The notes under the pieces: model-generated
The model's input: the letters and a program-made list of their open reading frames with translations, nothing else
Databases searched by the model: none
What the model was told of the DNA's origin: nothing
From: Euryarchaeota archaeon SM23-78
GTDB taxonomy: Archaea; Nanobdellota; Nanobdellia; Woesearchaeales; SM23-78
Length of the DNA: 64,000 nt
Direction of reading: 5' to 3'
Assembly (NCBI GenBank): GCA_001595785.1
Contig: LSSJ01000005.1
Location: 1-64,000 of the forward strand
In this document: piece by piece, positions 29,574 through 39,382 of the stretch
Position numbering within the stretch: the first letter of the stretch is position 1
Layout: each line of letters starts with the position of its first letter
Position numbers and translations under genes: made by a program

Positions 29574-31121
29574 ATGATGATTGATGACTGGGGTAAATTA
29601 TTGGTAAAACACGGCTTTATTAAGAAGAGTGCTTTGGGTAAGTATAGGAAGAATGAGCAAGGCACCTATGACCCTACTCAAGGAGAGATTAGTGCTGATG
29701 ATGCTGATATGGAGGTAACTGAAGAGGTGAATATACAAGCAGCTAATGAGCCTGGGTTCGCTGCTTATCAGAAAACAGGTTATCCTGATCCTTATAAGAG
29801 GTACAGGCTTGTGGTTGAGGCTTCTGTTTCCAAGGTGAGTATTGAGGAGACTTATTACTGGCTGCTTAACTATATGAGGCAGGAGAGTTCTTTTCCTCAT
29901 GTTGAGAAGCTAACAGATGTTTTTAGTGCTAGTGAGCAAAGTGCTTTCTGGGGAGCTGCTCAGTCAAGAATGGGCATACAGCAGGACAGAGCTAGCCAGT
30001 ATTTCAAGGGTATGTCTGAGATGATTAAGCAGTTGTTCCAGCTTGTTAGAGAACTCAGGGTTCTTGATGAAAAGCTTGAGCCAAGAAGGAAGTGGGGCAA
30101 GGTAAAGGCTGCTGATGTTGCACTTAAAGGAGAATACACAGACCTGGTTGAGAATCGCGGTGGTCAGGTGCAGCCAGGAAGCATCTATCACCTTGCACAG
30201 CAGGTAGGCTTTACTATCCTACCAGACCTGTTCTTTAACACTCATGTTTATAGCTTGGATGAGATTGATAAGAAAGTTGATGCTCTTAAGTTTAATAAGA
30301 ATGTTAAGCAAGTTCTTAGAAGAAAGCTTTATGCCTTTGTTAATTGGAAACTCAGAACTGATAAAGAGCTTGAGAACAGAAGGGTTTTCACACTTAAATA
30401 TTTGCGCCAGCACTGGAATGTTATTAAGATGTATATGAGTTGGGTTAAGCCTTATCTTAGGAATATTGCTAGGATGCAGATGAGGCAGGAGCATGTTGAG
30501 AGCCCTGATATTATAAGTGCTTTTGAAACAAGTATTATTGAGATTGAACTGTTGCTTCACAAGCCCAGCAAGACTGCTTACCACCCAACTATTCTAGCAA
30601 CGTTTAGGTACAGGACCAGACCTGAGATGAGTTTTCACCAAGACCAGTATGCTCATAGAGGGCCTATTCATTTTGGAAGAGTAGAGGTCACTCTTAGAGG
30701 ATATGCTTGGACAAAAGACCATATAAAGGCTTATAAGAACTTAAAAAGAGAAGAAGACATGATGCTCTTAGGCATGGTTGATGATAGTGTAAAAGCAGCT
30801 ATGGATGCTCTTGGAGAAGAGCTTGAAAAATATCTTTGGGAGGCAGGCGAGAAAGAGTTTGAGGAGAAGAGAAGAGCAGAGGAGGCTGCTAAGAAAAAGA
30901 AAAAGAAGTCACTTGATTTTGCATTGGCCGGCAGCATGTTTGAGCCATTCATTGCTGTGTTCAAAGGGTTCGGAGAGATATTCTCAATATTCACACCTTC
31001 CTTTGGTGGTAGAGAAGCAAAGCTTAAGGGCAGCCCTAAGGATGCTCAGAAATCAGTGGCTATTGAACTCTACGCGATGTTTAAGAATTATAAAAAGGCT
31101 CATGGAATGCTGAGCTGGTAA
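29574..31121 (+). CDS. hypothetical protein (515 aa)
   Basis: Long ORF, first of a 3-gene run. Confidence 0.8.
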   Translation: MMIDDWGKLLVKHGFIKKSALGKYRKNEQGTYDPTQGEISADDADMEVTEEVNIQAANEPGFAAYQKTGYPDPYKRYRLVVEASVSKVSIEETYYWLLNYMRQESSFPHVEKLTDVFSASEQSAFWGAAQSRMGIQQDRASQYFKGMSEMIKQLFQLVRELRVLDEKLEPRRKWGKVKAADVALKGEYTDLVENRGGQVQPGSIYHLAQQVGFTILPDLFFNTHVYSLDEIDKKVDALKFNKNVKQVLRRKLYAFVNWKLRTDKELENRRVFTLKYLRQHWNVIKMYMSWVKPYLRNIARMQMRQEHVESPDIISAFETSIIEIELLLHKPSKTAYHPTILATFRYRTRPEMSFHQDQYAHRGPIHFGRVEVTLRGYAWTKDHIKAYKNLKREEDMMLLGMVDDSVKAAMDALGEELEKYLWEAGEKEFEEKRRAEEAAKKKKKKSLDFALAGSMFEPFIAVFKGFGEIFSIFTPSFGGREAKLKGSPKDAQKSVAIELYAMFKNYKKAHGMLSW

Positions 31122-31153
31122 GGTTTAAAAATACTAAAAGAATACTTTGTTTT

Positions 31154-31798
31154 ATGGTACTAACCGATGATGAAAGTATTAGTGCAGAGGAGAAGATTAA
31201 GCAACTTGTAGAGTTTGAAGAAGATAAGCGTAAAGAGTTAGATGATAAGAAAAAGGAGCTTGAGGAGAAGAGAAAAGAGTTAGAGCAGCTTGAGAAGAAG
31301 GGAAGAAGAGAGATAGAAGAGGCAAGAAAAGAGATTGAGGAAAAAATAGAGGAGCTTGCTCTTGAAGAAAAACAGAGGTTTGAAGAACTAGAAGAGCTTC
31401 GGAGAAGAAGAGAGGCAGAAGCAGCTACTCTTGAGGAAACCATTGAGGAAGAGGAGAGAAAGGGCAGAGTAAGAGAGGTGCCTGAGCAGCGCCGTGGATA
31501 TATAGAAGCTGTTGAAGCAGTAATGCAGGGTGCTCCCTCATTTTATGAGCTCACTAATTACAATGTGTTGAGCAGGCTTGAAACGATTGCTAGGGAAGCA
31601 GCTGAGAGAACGCTTACTCCTTCAGAAAGAAGCTTTATTGACACTATTCAGTATCATACTGAAAAATTGCAGAGAGATGAGTTTTACAGGAACAAGGACG
31701 CCTCTGATTACATGAAGCGTGAGCTTGAGCAGATAGACAGAATTAATAGGGCGCTTCGTGAAAGAGAAAAAAAAGGACTAGGTGATTATCATCCATGA
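31154..31798 (+). CDS. coiled-coil protein
   Basis: Highly charged helix; 4-nt overlap with next gene. Confidence 0.7.
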   Translation: MVLTDDESISAEEKIKQLVEFEEDKRKELDDKKKELEEKRKELEQLEKKGRREIEEARKEIEEKIEELALEEKQRFEELEELRRRREAEAATLEETIEEEERKGRVREVPEQRRGYIEAVEAVMQGAPSFYELTNYNVLSRLETIAREAAERTLTPSERSFIDTIQYHTEKLQRDEFYRNKDASDYMKRELEQIDRINRALREREKKGLGDYHP

Positions 31799-33807
31799 TA
31801 TTCGGAGAATACTATCATGCCCTTGACAGGGATTATGGAGAAATAGAGCCAGCTGATATTCCTCCTGAAGAAGGCCAACCCTTAGAGACTAGTAGTCTTG
31901 GACCTCAGGAAATAGGTACTGGCACTAATCCTATGATGAACCAACTCCAAGCTTTTAGTGCTAAGATTCGTGAAGGAGCTAGCAGGATTGAGTTCGAGTT
32001 CATGGGTGCTGGTAAGAGTGATTCTCAGAGGCCAAGCCCAGAGGCCTTTGGTACCAAGGAGAGACAGGATATGAGGGCTTTGGCTGAGATTAATGAGATA
32101 AAGACCAGTGTGCATGCTCCTGTTCATTCTCAGAGCTTGGCTGGGCTTGGAGAGCAAGGTTTTAGTGACCAGGCAAGGCAGATGGCTATCAAGGAGATTG
32201 AGAGAGCTATTCATTTTGCTGGTGAGGCTACTAAAGGAGGAGCTGTTGTTTTCCATACAAGTGAGTGGAGCAGACCCCTGTCTGATATTCAAGAGAGAAC
32301 AGGAGAGAAATTGTTTAAGGGCTACAAAGAGGAAGAAGAAAAAGCCCCTGTAATAGTGGTTGATTCTCAGACAGGAAACATTAATGCTGTTAGAAAGGAT
32401 TATCTTGTTTATGAACCTGACTTTCACACAGCTAAGAGTTATGAAGAGGTTCTTGGTAGAAAGCTTGTTGGAGCAGTTGACTCTGAGACTGGTGAAAAAA
32501 TTGCTGCTGATGATTGGGTTGATGTGAATGGTGGTCTAATCAAGAAAGAATGGATTCTAAAGGAGGATAAAGCAGAAAGATTATTTGACAGAGTTCCTAT
32601 ATGGAACAAGGATAATACCAATTTCAAGGTCAAGCCTGTGAGATACACTGATTTTATAGAACAAGCTAAGAAATTAGAAGAAAAGACAGGTGAAAAGATT
32701 GCTCCTGAGCTGTTGTTCTTTAAAACCCAGATGGCTGCTAAGGTTTTACGGGCAAAAGGGAGCTCTTTGTTCTATGCAAGAGATTATGAGAATTCAAGAG
32801 AAATAAGGGATGCAGCTAAAAAGGTACTGAATTTCTATGAAAAACTAGAAAAGAATATTCCTGAAGAAGAGAAATGGAAAATCATGACGCAGGATGATAC
32901 ACTTAGACACTACTTAGGTAATCTAGCTCCTCCTAAGAACATGCTACCATCAGAATACTTAAAACAAGTGATTAAAAAACAAACTGATAACATGCGCCAC
33001 ATCCACGAAGCCTCTGCGGCAGCTGATGCAGATGCAAAAGAAGCCCTTGACCAGATGAGAAGGATGCAGACTATAAAAGATTATGGTAAGCACAAGGTTG
33101 CTCAGACCATTGCAGATGCTGGCAGGAAAGCCATGATCTACACTGACCAGCACAGAAAGGAGTTGAATGAGCCCATCTTTGTTGCTCCTGAGAACTGGAG
33201 GCCTGAGCAGTACGGCAGTCATCCTGATGAGATAAGAGAGCTGGTCAAGGAGTCTAGGAAGAAGATGCAAGAGCAGTTAAGAAGAGAGGGGTACTCAGAA
33301 GAAGAGGCAAAAAAGAAAGCCAAGGAGCATATCAAAGCAACTATTGATATTGGTCATTACAATATGTGGAGACAGTACTTTGAGGCTAGAGATGATGAGA
33401 CCCCTGCACAAAGGGAAAAGCGTTTTAACAAGTGGTTGTTAGAAGAGACTAAGAAACTTGCAAAAGAAGGAGTGCTTGGTCATATTCACTTAACTGATAA
33501 TTTTGGTTTTGATGATGAGCACCTAACCCCTGGCCAAGGCAATGTTCCTATGAAAGAGTTTATTAAGAACATGGAAGAAGCAGGTTTAAAAGACTTTATT
33601 GTAGAAGCAGGCAGTTATAATCCTACAACCACTATGCCTGATACATGGGCATTAATGGGCTCTCCCATATATACCACTACAAGAGCGCCTACTTTTAGGA
33701 GTGTGCATGAACAACACTTTGGTTATCACAACCCTTCAACCTACATTGTTGGTGCTTATGCTCCTAGTAATGAGTGGAGATTATGGTCAGAGGTGCCGAT
33801 GGAGTGA
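31795..33807 (+). CDS. sugar isomerase/endonuclease IV-like TIM-barrel protein
   Basis: VHAPVHSQSL ... VVFHTSEW ... ATIDIGHYNMW ... GHIHLTDNFGFDDEHLTPGQGNVPMKEFI. Confidence 0.75.
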   Translation: MIFGEYYHALDRDYGEIEPADIPPEEGQPLETSSLGPQEIGTGTNPMMNQLQAFSAKIREGASRIEFEFMGAGKSDSQRPSPEAFGTKERQDMRALAEINEIKTSVHAPVHSQSLAGLGEQGFSDQARQMAIKEIERAIHFAGEATKGGAVVFHTSEWSRPLSDIQERTGEKLFKGYKEEEEKAPVIVVDSQTGNINAVRKDYLVYEPDFHTAKSYEEVLGRKLVGAVDSETGEKIAADDWVDVNGGLIKKEWILKEDKAERLFDRVPIWNKDNTNFKVKPVRYTDFIEQAKKLEEKTGEKIAPELLFFKTQMAAKVLRAKGSSLFYARDYENSREIRDAAKKVLNFYEKLEKNIPEEEKWKIMTQDDTLRHYLGNLAPPKNMLPSEYLKQVIKKQTDNMRHIHEASAAADADAKEALDQMRRMQTIKDYGKHKVAQTIADAGRKAMIYTDQHRKELNEPIFVAPENWRPEQYGSHPDEIRELVKESRKKMQEQLRREGYSEEEAKKKAKEHIKATIDIGHYNMWRQYFEARDDETPAQREKRFNKWLLEETKKLAKEGVLGHIHLTDNFGFDDEHLTPGQGNVPMKEFIKNMEEAGLKDFIVEAGSYNPTTTMPDTWALMGSPIYTTTRAPTFRSVHEQHFGYHNPSTYIVGAYAPSNEWRLWSEVPME

Positions 33808-33887
33808 ACTTTTCGCCCGCTCACTTCGTTCGCTCCCAAAAGTTCGCAAAAGGCAGGTGACTCCTAGTGCAAAAAAGCACCGGAGTC
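33808..33887 (-). repeat. modular hairpin element, copy B (inverted relative to copies A and C)
   Basis: AACTTTT-CGCCC-GCTCAC-TTC-GTTCGC-TCCC-AAAAGTT plus 29-nt hairpin 33859-33887. Confidence 0.85.
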
Positions 33888-33964
33888 CCCTTAAAAAAGC
33901 AAAAAGTTAATAAAAGAAAGATAACAACAATATCTAAGAGGAATAAAAAGGGGTGAGCTCTTAA

Positions 33965-34774
33965 GTGGAGTTTGACATACAAAAGAGGAGAAAGCAGGTT
34001 TCTGAGAGCTATTCAAAGGAAGTAATTAACATTGCTTATGATTTTAGTAAAAAGGTTTACCAAGAGTTTGCAAAGTTTATAAAGGCAATCGTTCTTTTTG
34101 GCAGCACTGCTAGGAAGAAGCAGGAGAGCAAAGGAGATGTTGATTTGCTTGTGATAGTTGATGATGTAAGCATTATTATTGATAGAGAGTTTGTTCAGGC
34201 TTATAGATTAATCATTAATAAGATTATTGCTGATGTTAGTCCTAAAAAGCTGCATGTCACGACTTTGAAGTTCACTAGTTTCTGGGAGTATGTAAGAGCA
34301 GGTGACCCTGTTGCTATTAATATTTTAAGAGATGGGGTTCCTATTATTGACTCAGGCTTTTTTGAGCCTTTACAGATATTGCTTTTCCAGGGAAGGATTA
34401 GGCCTAGTTCTGAGAGCATGTGGAATTATTTTAATAAAGCCCCTATTACTTTGCATAATTCTAAGTGGCATATAAAGCAGGCAGTACTGGATCTTTACTG
34501 GGCTGTTATTGATGCTGCTCATGCTGCTCTTATGAAACTGAATGAGGTTCCTCCTAGTCCTAGCCATGTGGCTGATATGCTAGATGAGAAAATGGTTAAG
34601 CGAGGCTTGTTGCAAGAGAAGTATGCTAATACTATGAAGAAATTCTATCATGTATCAAGGATTATTCTTCATGGGCAAATAGCTGAGATAAGCGGATCAC
34701 AGTACGATGAATATTTTGAACAAGCAAAAGAATTCGTTGATGAGATGCAGAGATTTATGGAGGGGAGTAAGTAA
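33965..34774 (+). CDS. MNT nucleotidyltransferase-HEPN-like fusion
   Basis: VLFGSTARKKQESKGDVDLLVIV NTase motif; C-terminal helical domain. Confidence 0.75.
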   Translation: MEFDIQKRRKQVSESYSKEVINIAYDFSKKVYQEFAKFIKAIVLFGSTARKKQESKGDVDLLVIVDDVSIIIDREFVQAYRLIINKIIADVSPKKLHVTTLKFTSFWEYVRAGDPVAINILRDGVPIIDSGFFEPLQILLFQGRIRPSSESMWNYFNKAPITLHNSKWHIKQAVLDLYWAVIDAAHAALMKLNEVPPSPSHVADMLDEKMVKRGLLQEKYANTMKKFYHVSRIILHGQIAEISGSQYDEYFEQAKEFVDEMQRFMEGSK

Positions 34775-34777
34775 TCC

Positions 34778-35503
34778 TTATTCAATTTTTTCTAATTCAT
34801 ATTCATAAACAGGTTTTCCCATTGCTCTGGTTTGAATAGCTTCTCTTATTGATTGAATTCCGCCTCCAACTCTAAGTAAGACATCTATGGTCTCTAAAAA
34901 AGTCTGACTCTCATCACCCCAGTTCTCTCCAATAATTACTGGTTTTTCATCTACAGGGAACCAATTATCTTGGAACTCATAAACTTTTTCACAAGCAACT
35001 CCTGCTGTTCTCCAGCCTCTTCTCTTGGCTTGTTCATAAGCAATTTTTAGAACACCCACATTGGTAAGGCCAGAAACAACTGTATTTTCAGTGTCAGGAA
35101 AGTCAGCAACTACTCGGTTATATCCTTGGTTGACTAGTGCTTCTGCTTTTTTCACATCAAACTTGGCAGGAGGACAGTAGCCTACTACTCCAAGTCGTAG
35201 TTTCATTGCATCTTTGTATTCTCCTTGTTCAAAATAATTTATAATTGCTTCGTGTAGGTATGTTTTTTCTTTTATCTTTTTTACTATCTCAAGTCCTGAC
35301 TCAGGATTCTTTAGATGTTCTTCTAATGTATCTGCTTTAAAGGATTTTAGTAAATCTTGAGCATCTTGTTTTTGAAGCAATGGAACAAAAGCAAACGCAC
35401 TTATAGGTTCTATTTTGTTTTGTGGCACATAGTCTTCTATGTAATGCTCTAGTTCAAGTGCTAATCTTTCATATCCTAAAGCGATTCTTGGTCGTGAACT
35501 CAT
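34778..35503 (-). CDS. SLOG/LOG-like domain protein
   Basis: VVSGLTNVGVLKIAYEQAKRRGWRTAGVA ... LLRVGGGIQSIREA. Confidence 0.55.
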   Translation of the reverse strand: MSSRPRIALGYERLALELEHYIEDYVPQNKIEPISAFAFVPLLQKQDAQDLLKSFKADTLEEHLKNPESGLEIVKKIKEKTYLHEAIINYFEQGEYKDAMKLRLGVVGYCPPAKFDVKKAEALVNQGYNRVVADFPDTENTVVSGLTNVGVLKIAYEQAKRRGWRTAGVACEKVYEFQDNWFPVDEKPVIIGENWGDESQTFLETIDVLLRVGGGIQSIREAIQTRAMGKPVYEYELEKIE

Positions 35504-35517
35504 TTTTTATTCCTTTT

Positions 35518-36159
35518 TCATCCATAACAGCTAGAACAATACCTATACTGGCATGCACTTATTGATTGGCAGCTTGGTCTTTGATAAGGTGTGGTTCTGT
35601 ATGCTAGGTATGGTGTGAAGTAACCGTAATAATCATAATCATATTCCATCTCCCATTCATGCTCATGGTTATAGTGCTTTACATAGTATCCATAGTCAGG
35701 TATCCAGCCATGCACATGCTCTCCAAAGGTTTTCATGCCTTCAGGTATGTGACTTAAGTCCCAGTTTGGTTCTCTTGCATTAGGATTTCTTAAGATATGT
35801 ATCTCTCCTGTGTTTGGATAATAGATATCTAGGTCTTTATACCCTATAAACTCGTCAAAATGATTAAAGTCATCGTGCAGAAATTCAATATCTCCTAAGT
35901 CTTGGTGAGCCAGATAATACCTTGGAAAGGGTCCTGTTACTAATGGAAGATTGCTATCATCTTCATAGTAGTGATAAACAGGGTATGTGTCAACTCGATG
36001 ATATATGTATGGATCAGGGGTTGAATAAGAGGCGTATGTATTTGTGTAAGGATATAAATAAGGATTGATATATTTATAAGTATAAGCATTGGCAGTTGAA
36101 AAACTAATTAAGAAGATTATAAGTAATGCACCTGTTAAAAAAAATATTTTTTTGTTCAT
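35518..36159 (-). CDS. secreted Tyr-rich protein
   Basis: Signal peptide; Y-rich; C-terminal CQSISACQYRYCSSCYG. Confidence 0.6.
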   Translation of the reverse strand: MNKKIFFLTGALLIIFLISFSTANAYTYKYINPYLYPYTNTYASYSTPDPYIYHRVDTYPVYHYYEDDSNLPLVTGPFPRYYLAHQDLGDIEFLHDDFNHFDEFIGYKDLDIYYPNTGEIHILRNPNAREPNWDLSHIPEGMKTFGEHVHGWIPDYGYYVKHYNHEHEWEMEYDYDYYGYFTPYLAYRTTPYQRPSCQSISACQYRYCSSCYG

Positions 36160-36722
36160 TTTATTTTTACTGTCCCGTACTTCTCAGCTAGTCTGTAAAG
36201 TTCTTTTTCTGAGAGTTTTGTTTCAGGAGGACGGTGTCCTGGCATTTTATATGTTAAGTCACTAGAGTCATCACTTTCACCAATAATTTGTTTCATGAAT
36301 AAACGCCCCAGAACAATGCCTTTTTCTTTTTCAGACCAAATATTAGCGTCTATTTTTATGAAACCCCTACCTCCTTTACTTATCATTCCCGGATAATCTA
36401 TATACCAATCTTCTGAAAGAAGATATTCACTGCCAAAGAGGTAGTCAGGACCCAGTTTATTAGATCTTTCTATATCCCATATCAAGTTCACACCAACTGT
36501 TTTTGCTTGTGCATCTAGTTCTCTTAACACACCTACATAATTATAAAACGATTCTTCTGACATTGATTCTGTATCAACATAAACAACAATTGGTAGTTCA
36601 GGTTTCACCTTTTGCTCTAAACTTGCATCTGGTGTTTTTTTACAGTAATTTAATGGAAATGATAGAATACTACTTATTCCAAAAATTGTTAATCCTTTTT
36701 TTAATCCATTTTTAATTTTCAT
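36156..36722 (-). CDS. secreted/lipoprotein, degenerate metzincin-like
   Basis: Signal then FPLNYC; C-terminal matrixin-like layout without HExxH. Confidence 0.45.
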   Translation of the reverse strand: MKIKNGLKKGLTIFGISSILSFPLNYCKKTPDASLEQKVKPELPIVVYVDTESMSEESFYNYVGVLRELDAQAKTVGVNLIWDIERSNKLGPDYLFGSEYLLSEDWYIDYPGMISKGGRGFIKIDANIWSEKEKGIVLGRLFMKQIIGESDDSSDLTYKMPGHRPPETKLSEKELYRLAEKYGTVKIK

Positions 36723-37317
36723 TTTTATTTTCTTTTCTAGCATAAGGCCAGCATTCACCCATTTCAGGATGTTTTTTTTCAAACTCTCTTGCACAAATAT
36801 AGCATGGCTTTTCCCAAAAACCAAATTTATCTAGTTTTCCTGAGCCAAATGAAGGCTGCTCATCAATGTCAGTTGTTGAAACACTGCAATTTACATTTCC
36901 GCAAGCTTGCTTTACAACAGCACAAAGATCTGATCTGGTATCATTCTCATGAAAAACCCAGTTTCTCCAATTATCAGATTCTGTATCTATTTCAGGAAAA
37001 TCTGTTGTTATTAGATAAGCCATAGTCTTAAGATGCTTTTGCATTTTTTTTCTTTGAGTATTTTCATCATCTCCTGTTTGAAAAATGGATAGAGATTCAA
37101 TAGCTTTCTCCACATCAGCTTTAGGAAGACCTCGCTCCTTTGCTACATCAGAAAGAAAGATAGAATATTCAAAATAATTTTTTCTTATTTTCATTATAGT
37201 ATCTCTATCTTCCACAGCTGAAGAGGGTATATTTTGTTCTCTTATATAATCTTCTTCTTTTTTAATGTAAGCTTGCTTTATTCCTTCAAGTTGTTGAACA
37301 AGGTCAACATTTATCAT
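36712..37317 (-). CDS. hypothetical protein
   Basis: C-terminal CYIC...C; ATG 37317 preferred. Confidence 0.55.
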   Translation of the reverse strand: MINVDLVQQLEGIKQAYIKKEEDYIREQNIPSSAVEDRDTIMKIRKNYFEYSIFLSDVAKERGLPKADVEKAIESLSIFQTGDDENTQRKKMQKHLKTMAYLITTDFPEIDTESDNWRNWVFHENDTRSDLCAVVKQACGNVNCSVSTTDIDEQPSFGSGKLDKFGFWEKPCYICAREFEKKHPEMGECWPYARKENKNEN

Positions 37318-37330
37318 TTTTTCACCTGTA

Positions 37331-38143
37331 TTAGTAATAACCCACAATATAAAACCCATTGCTGAGTGGGTCTGATATTCTTGCATATGCTCTTGGTTGG
37401 TCTGAATAGATATCGTTTAAGTCATAATCATAGTAACCATAGCCACCATAACCACCATAGCCTCCATAGTATCCGTATCCGCCATAACTATTGTAGCCCC
37501 CATAGTTACCATATCCTACGTAGTTACTGTAGCCGCCATAGTTGCCATAACTCCCATAGCTATCATAACCCCCATAGTAATCATAGCCATCATAACCACC
37601 ATAGCTCCCGTAGCTGTCATAGTTGCCATAGCTACCATAATAACCTCCATAACCCCCATAGTATGAGTTGTACGGGTCTGGGTAGCTTAGGGTTAGTTGT
37701 CTTGGTGCTCCATTGATATGTGGATGATCAAAGTATACACCATTTAAACTGCTTGGGATATAGCCTGTGTACTTTCCATTCACAATGTCTCCGTGGTATT
37801 TGACTGCTGATGGTTGGTCTAGGCTTGAACCATAGCCCCGTGTTGGTGTCTGGTAGAACTCTCCTTGTAATGGAGGATTATACTTTGCTCTTAGAACATC
37901 AGGTGGTATATAATAATAATCTGGTCCATAGAACCCAAAGTTCATTACCAGGTTTCTCTCACTCACGTATTCTGAGAATGCTTCTAAGTCATGATATTTT
38001 ATGTAATCTTCTTTGTAAGCTTCAAAGCGCTCCCATTCTTCTTCTCTTGCTTTTTCTATGTCAAAGATTACTGCACTGGCTAGGTTTGCAAATATTAAAA
38101 CAAAGATTACAAATAAAAAAATGAGTGTTGGTTTTTTGTTCAT
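37331..38143 (-). CDS. secreted Gly/Tyr-rich low-complexity protein
   Basis: Signal peptide; about 80 aa of GGYGxY/SYGxYGGY repeats. Confidence 0.75.
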   Translation of the reverse strand: MNKKPTLIFLFVIFVLIFANLASAVIFDIEKAREEEWERFEAYKEDYIKYHDLEAFSEYVSERNLVMNFGFYGPDYYYIPPDVLRAKYNPPLQGEFYQTPTRGYGSSLDQPSAVKYHGDIVNGKYTGYIPSSLNGVYFDHPHINGAPRQLTLSYPDPYNSYYGGYGGYYGSYGNYDSYGSYGGYDGYDYYGGYDSYGSYGNYGGYSNYVGYGNYGGYNSYGGYGYYGGYGGYGGYGYYDYDLNDIYSDQPRAYARISDPLSNGFYIVGYY

Positions 38144-38271
38144 GTTTAATCCCCCTTCTTACGTATAATGTACTTTATCATTTAAATACTTTTCGCTTTT
38201 TTAACCACTAAATAGTAGTTATATTATTATTTTCAATATAGAACTTAAATATTGCAAAAAAAAATAATTAT

Positions 38272-39300
38272 TTATTTGCTGGACTTAAAAACCTTGCTCA
38301 AGTCAACCTTTGACTCAGGCATCTTCTCAATCTCTTTTTTTCTCTGCTCATCACTCTTCTTAGGCTTATCACTCTCATCCAGTTCCTTAATCTTAACATC
38401 AGGCTCTTCTTCATCACCAAATTCTTCAGAAGGCTCTTTAGGCTCAGATTCCTCTGGCTCTTCAGTTGCCTCATCCTCACCAACAGTTTGATCCTCAATA
38501 CCTTCGTCACCATAATCGGGTTTCTCCTCAGGCTCTTCCTCAGGTTCAGGTTCCTCTGATTCAAGCACAGATTCATCAATATCCTCTTCTGGTTCTTCAT
38601 CTTTTTCTTCTAAATCTTCTTCAAGTTCTGGCTCTACTTCTCTTATAGGCTCTGGCTCATGAACCCAAAAACCCTCTTTCTCCTCAGGATAAGGAGGCTC
38701 GGGAATTTCATCCTCACTCTCAGGCTCTAGAGGCTCAGGAGCTTCAGGTCCTGCATGATGTTCAGGTGCCTCAGGAATCTCTGGTTCTGGAGTTTCAGGA
38801 ACCTCAGGCTCAGGAACTTCAAGTCCTTCCTCGGTCTCCTCAGCTTCTAGCTCTGGCTTCTCAAACTCAACCTCAGCTTCTAGCTCAGCAGGCTCCTCGC
38901 TAACCTCTTCTTCACGTGTTGGTGTTACATCAACAGCTATCTCGTCATCCTCTCTCTCAATAGGTTCCTCTTGCTCTTTAACAATATCTTTCAAAGGCTT
39001 AGTAACATCAACACCCTCAACATCAATCCTAACATCAGCCTTGCCCCTAGCAATATTAGAGCTTATCTCTGCAACTCGTTTCTGAGCAAGCTCAACCTCA
39101 ACACTCTTTTTATCCTCACCAAAAATCCTTTTTTCTCTCTCAGCAAAATCCTCAGACACCTTCTTACTAGTAGAGAGCATTTCCTCAGCCATCCTCCTAG
39201 CCTCTGAATCAGAAGAAGCAAGCTTGTTCTTACGCAGATTAGCAACTAACTTCTCAATCTCCTCATCCTTTTTAGTTTTAATCTTATCCACATCAATCAT
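38272..39300 (-). CDS. acidic Pro/Glu-rich protein
   Basis: N-terminal charged helix; about 200 aa PE-rich. Confidence 0.65.
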   Translation of the reverse strand: MIDVDKIKTKKDEEIEKLVANLRKNKLASSDSEARRMAEEMLSTSKKVSEDFAEREKRIFGEDKKSVEVELAQKRVAEISSNIARGKADVRIDVEGVDVTKPLKDIVKEQEEPIEREDDEIAVDVTPTREEEVSEEPAELEAEVEFEKPELEAEETEEGLEVPEPEVPETPEPEIPEAPEHHAGPEAPEPLEPESEDEIPEPPYPEEKEGFWVHEPEPIREVEPELEEDLEEKDEEPEEDIDESVLESEEPEPEEEPEEKPDYGDEGIEDQTVGEDEATEEPEESEPKEPSEEFGDEEEPDVKIKELDESDKPKKSDEQRKKEIEKMPESKVDLSKVFKSSK

Positions 39301-39382
39301 TTATATCACCATCACCTTATTAGTTGAAAATATCCAAGATAATAAACAAAAAGACACCACAGATAATATATAAAGGTTTTGA

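Noticed and set aside
37366-37716. Plus-strand His/Ser-rich ORF
   Set aside because: It is antisense to the Gly/Tyr-rich repeat; its composition is a mirror artefact.
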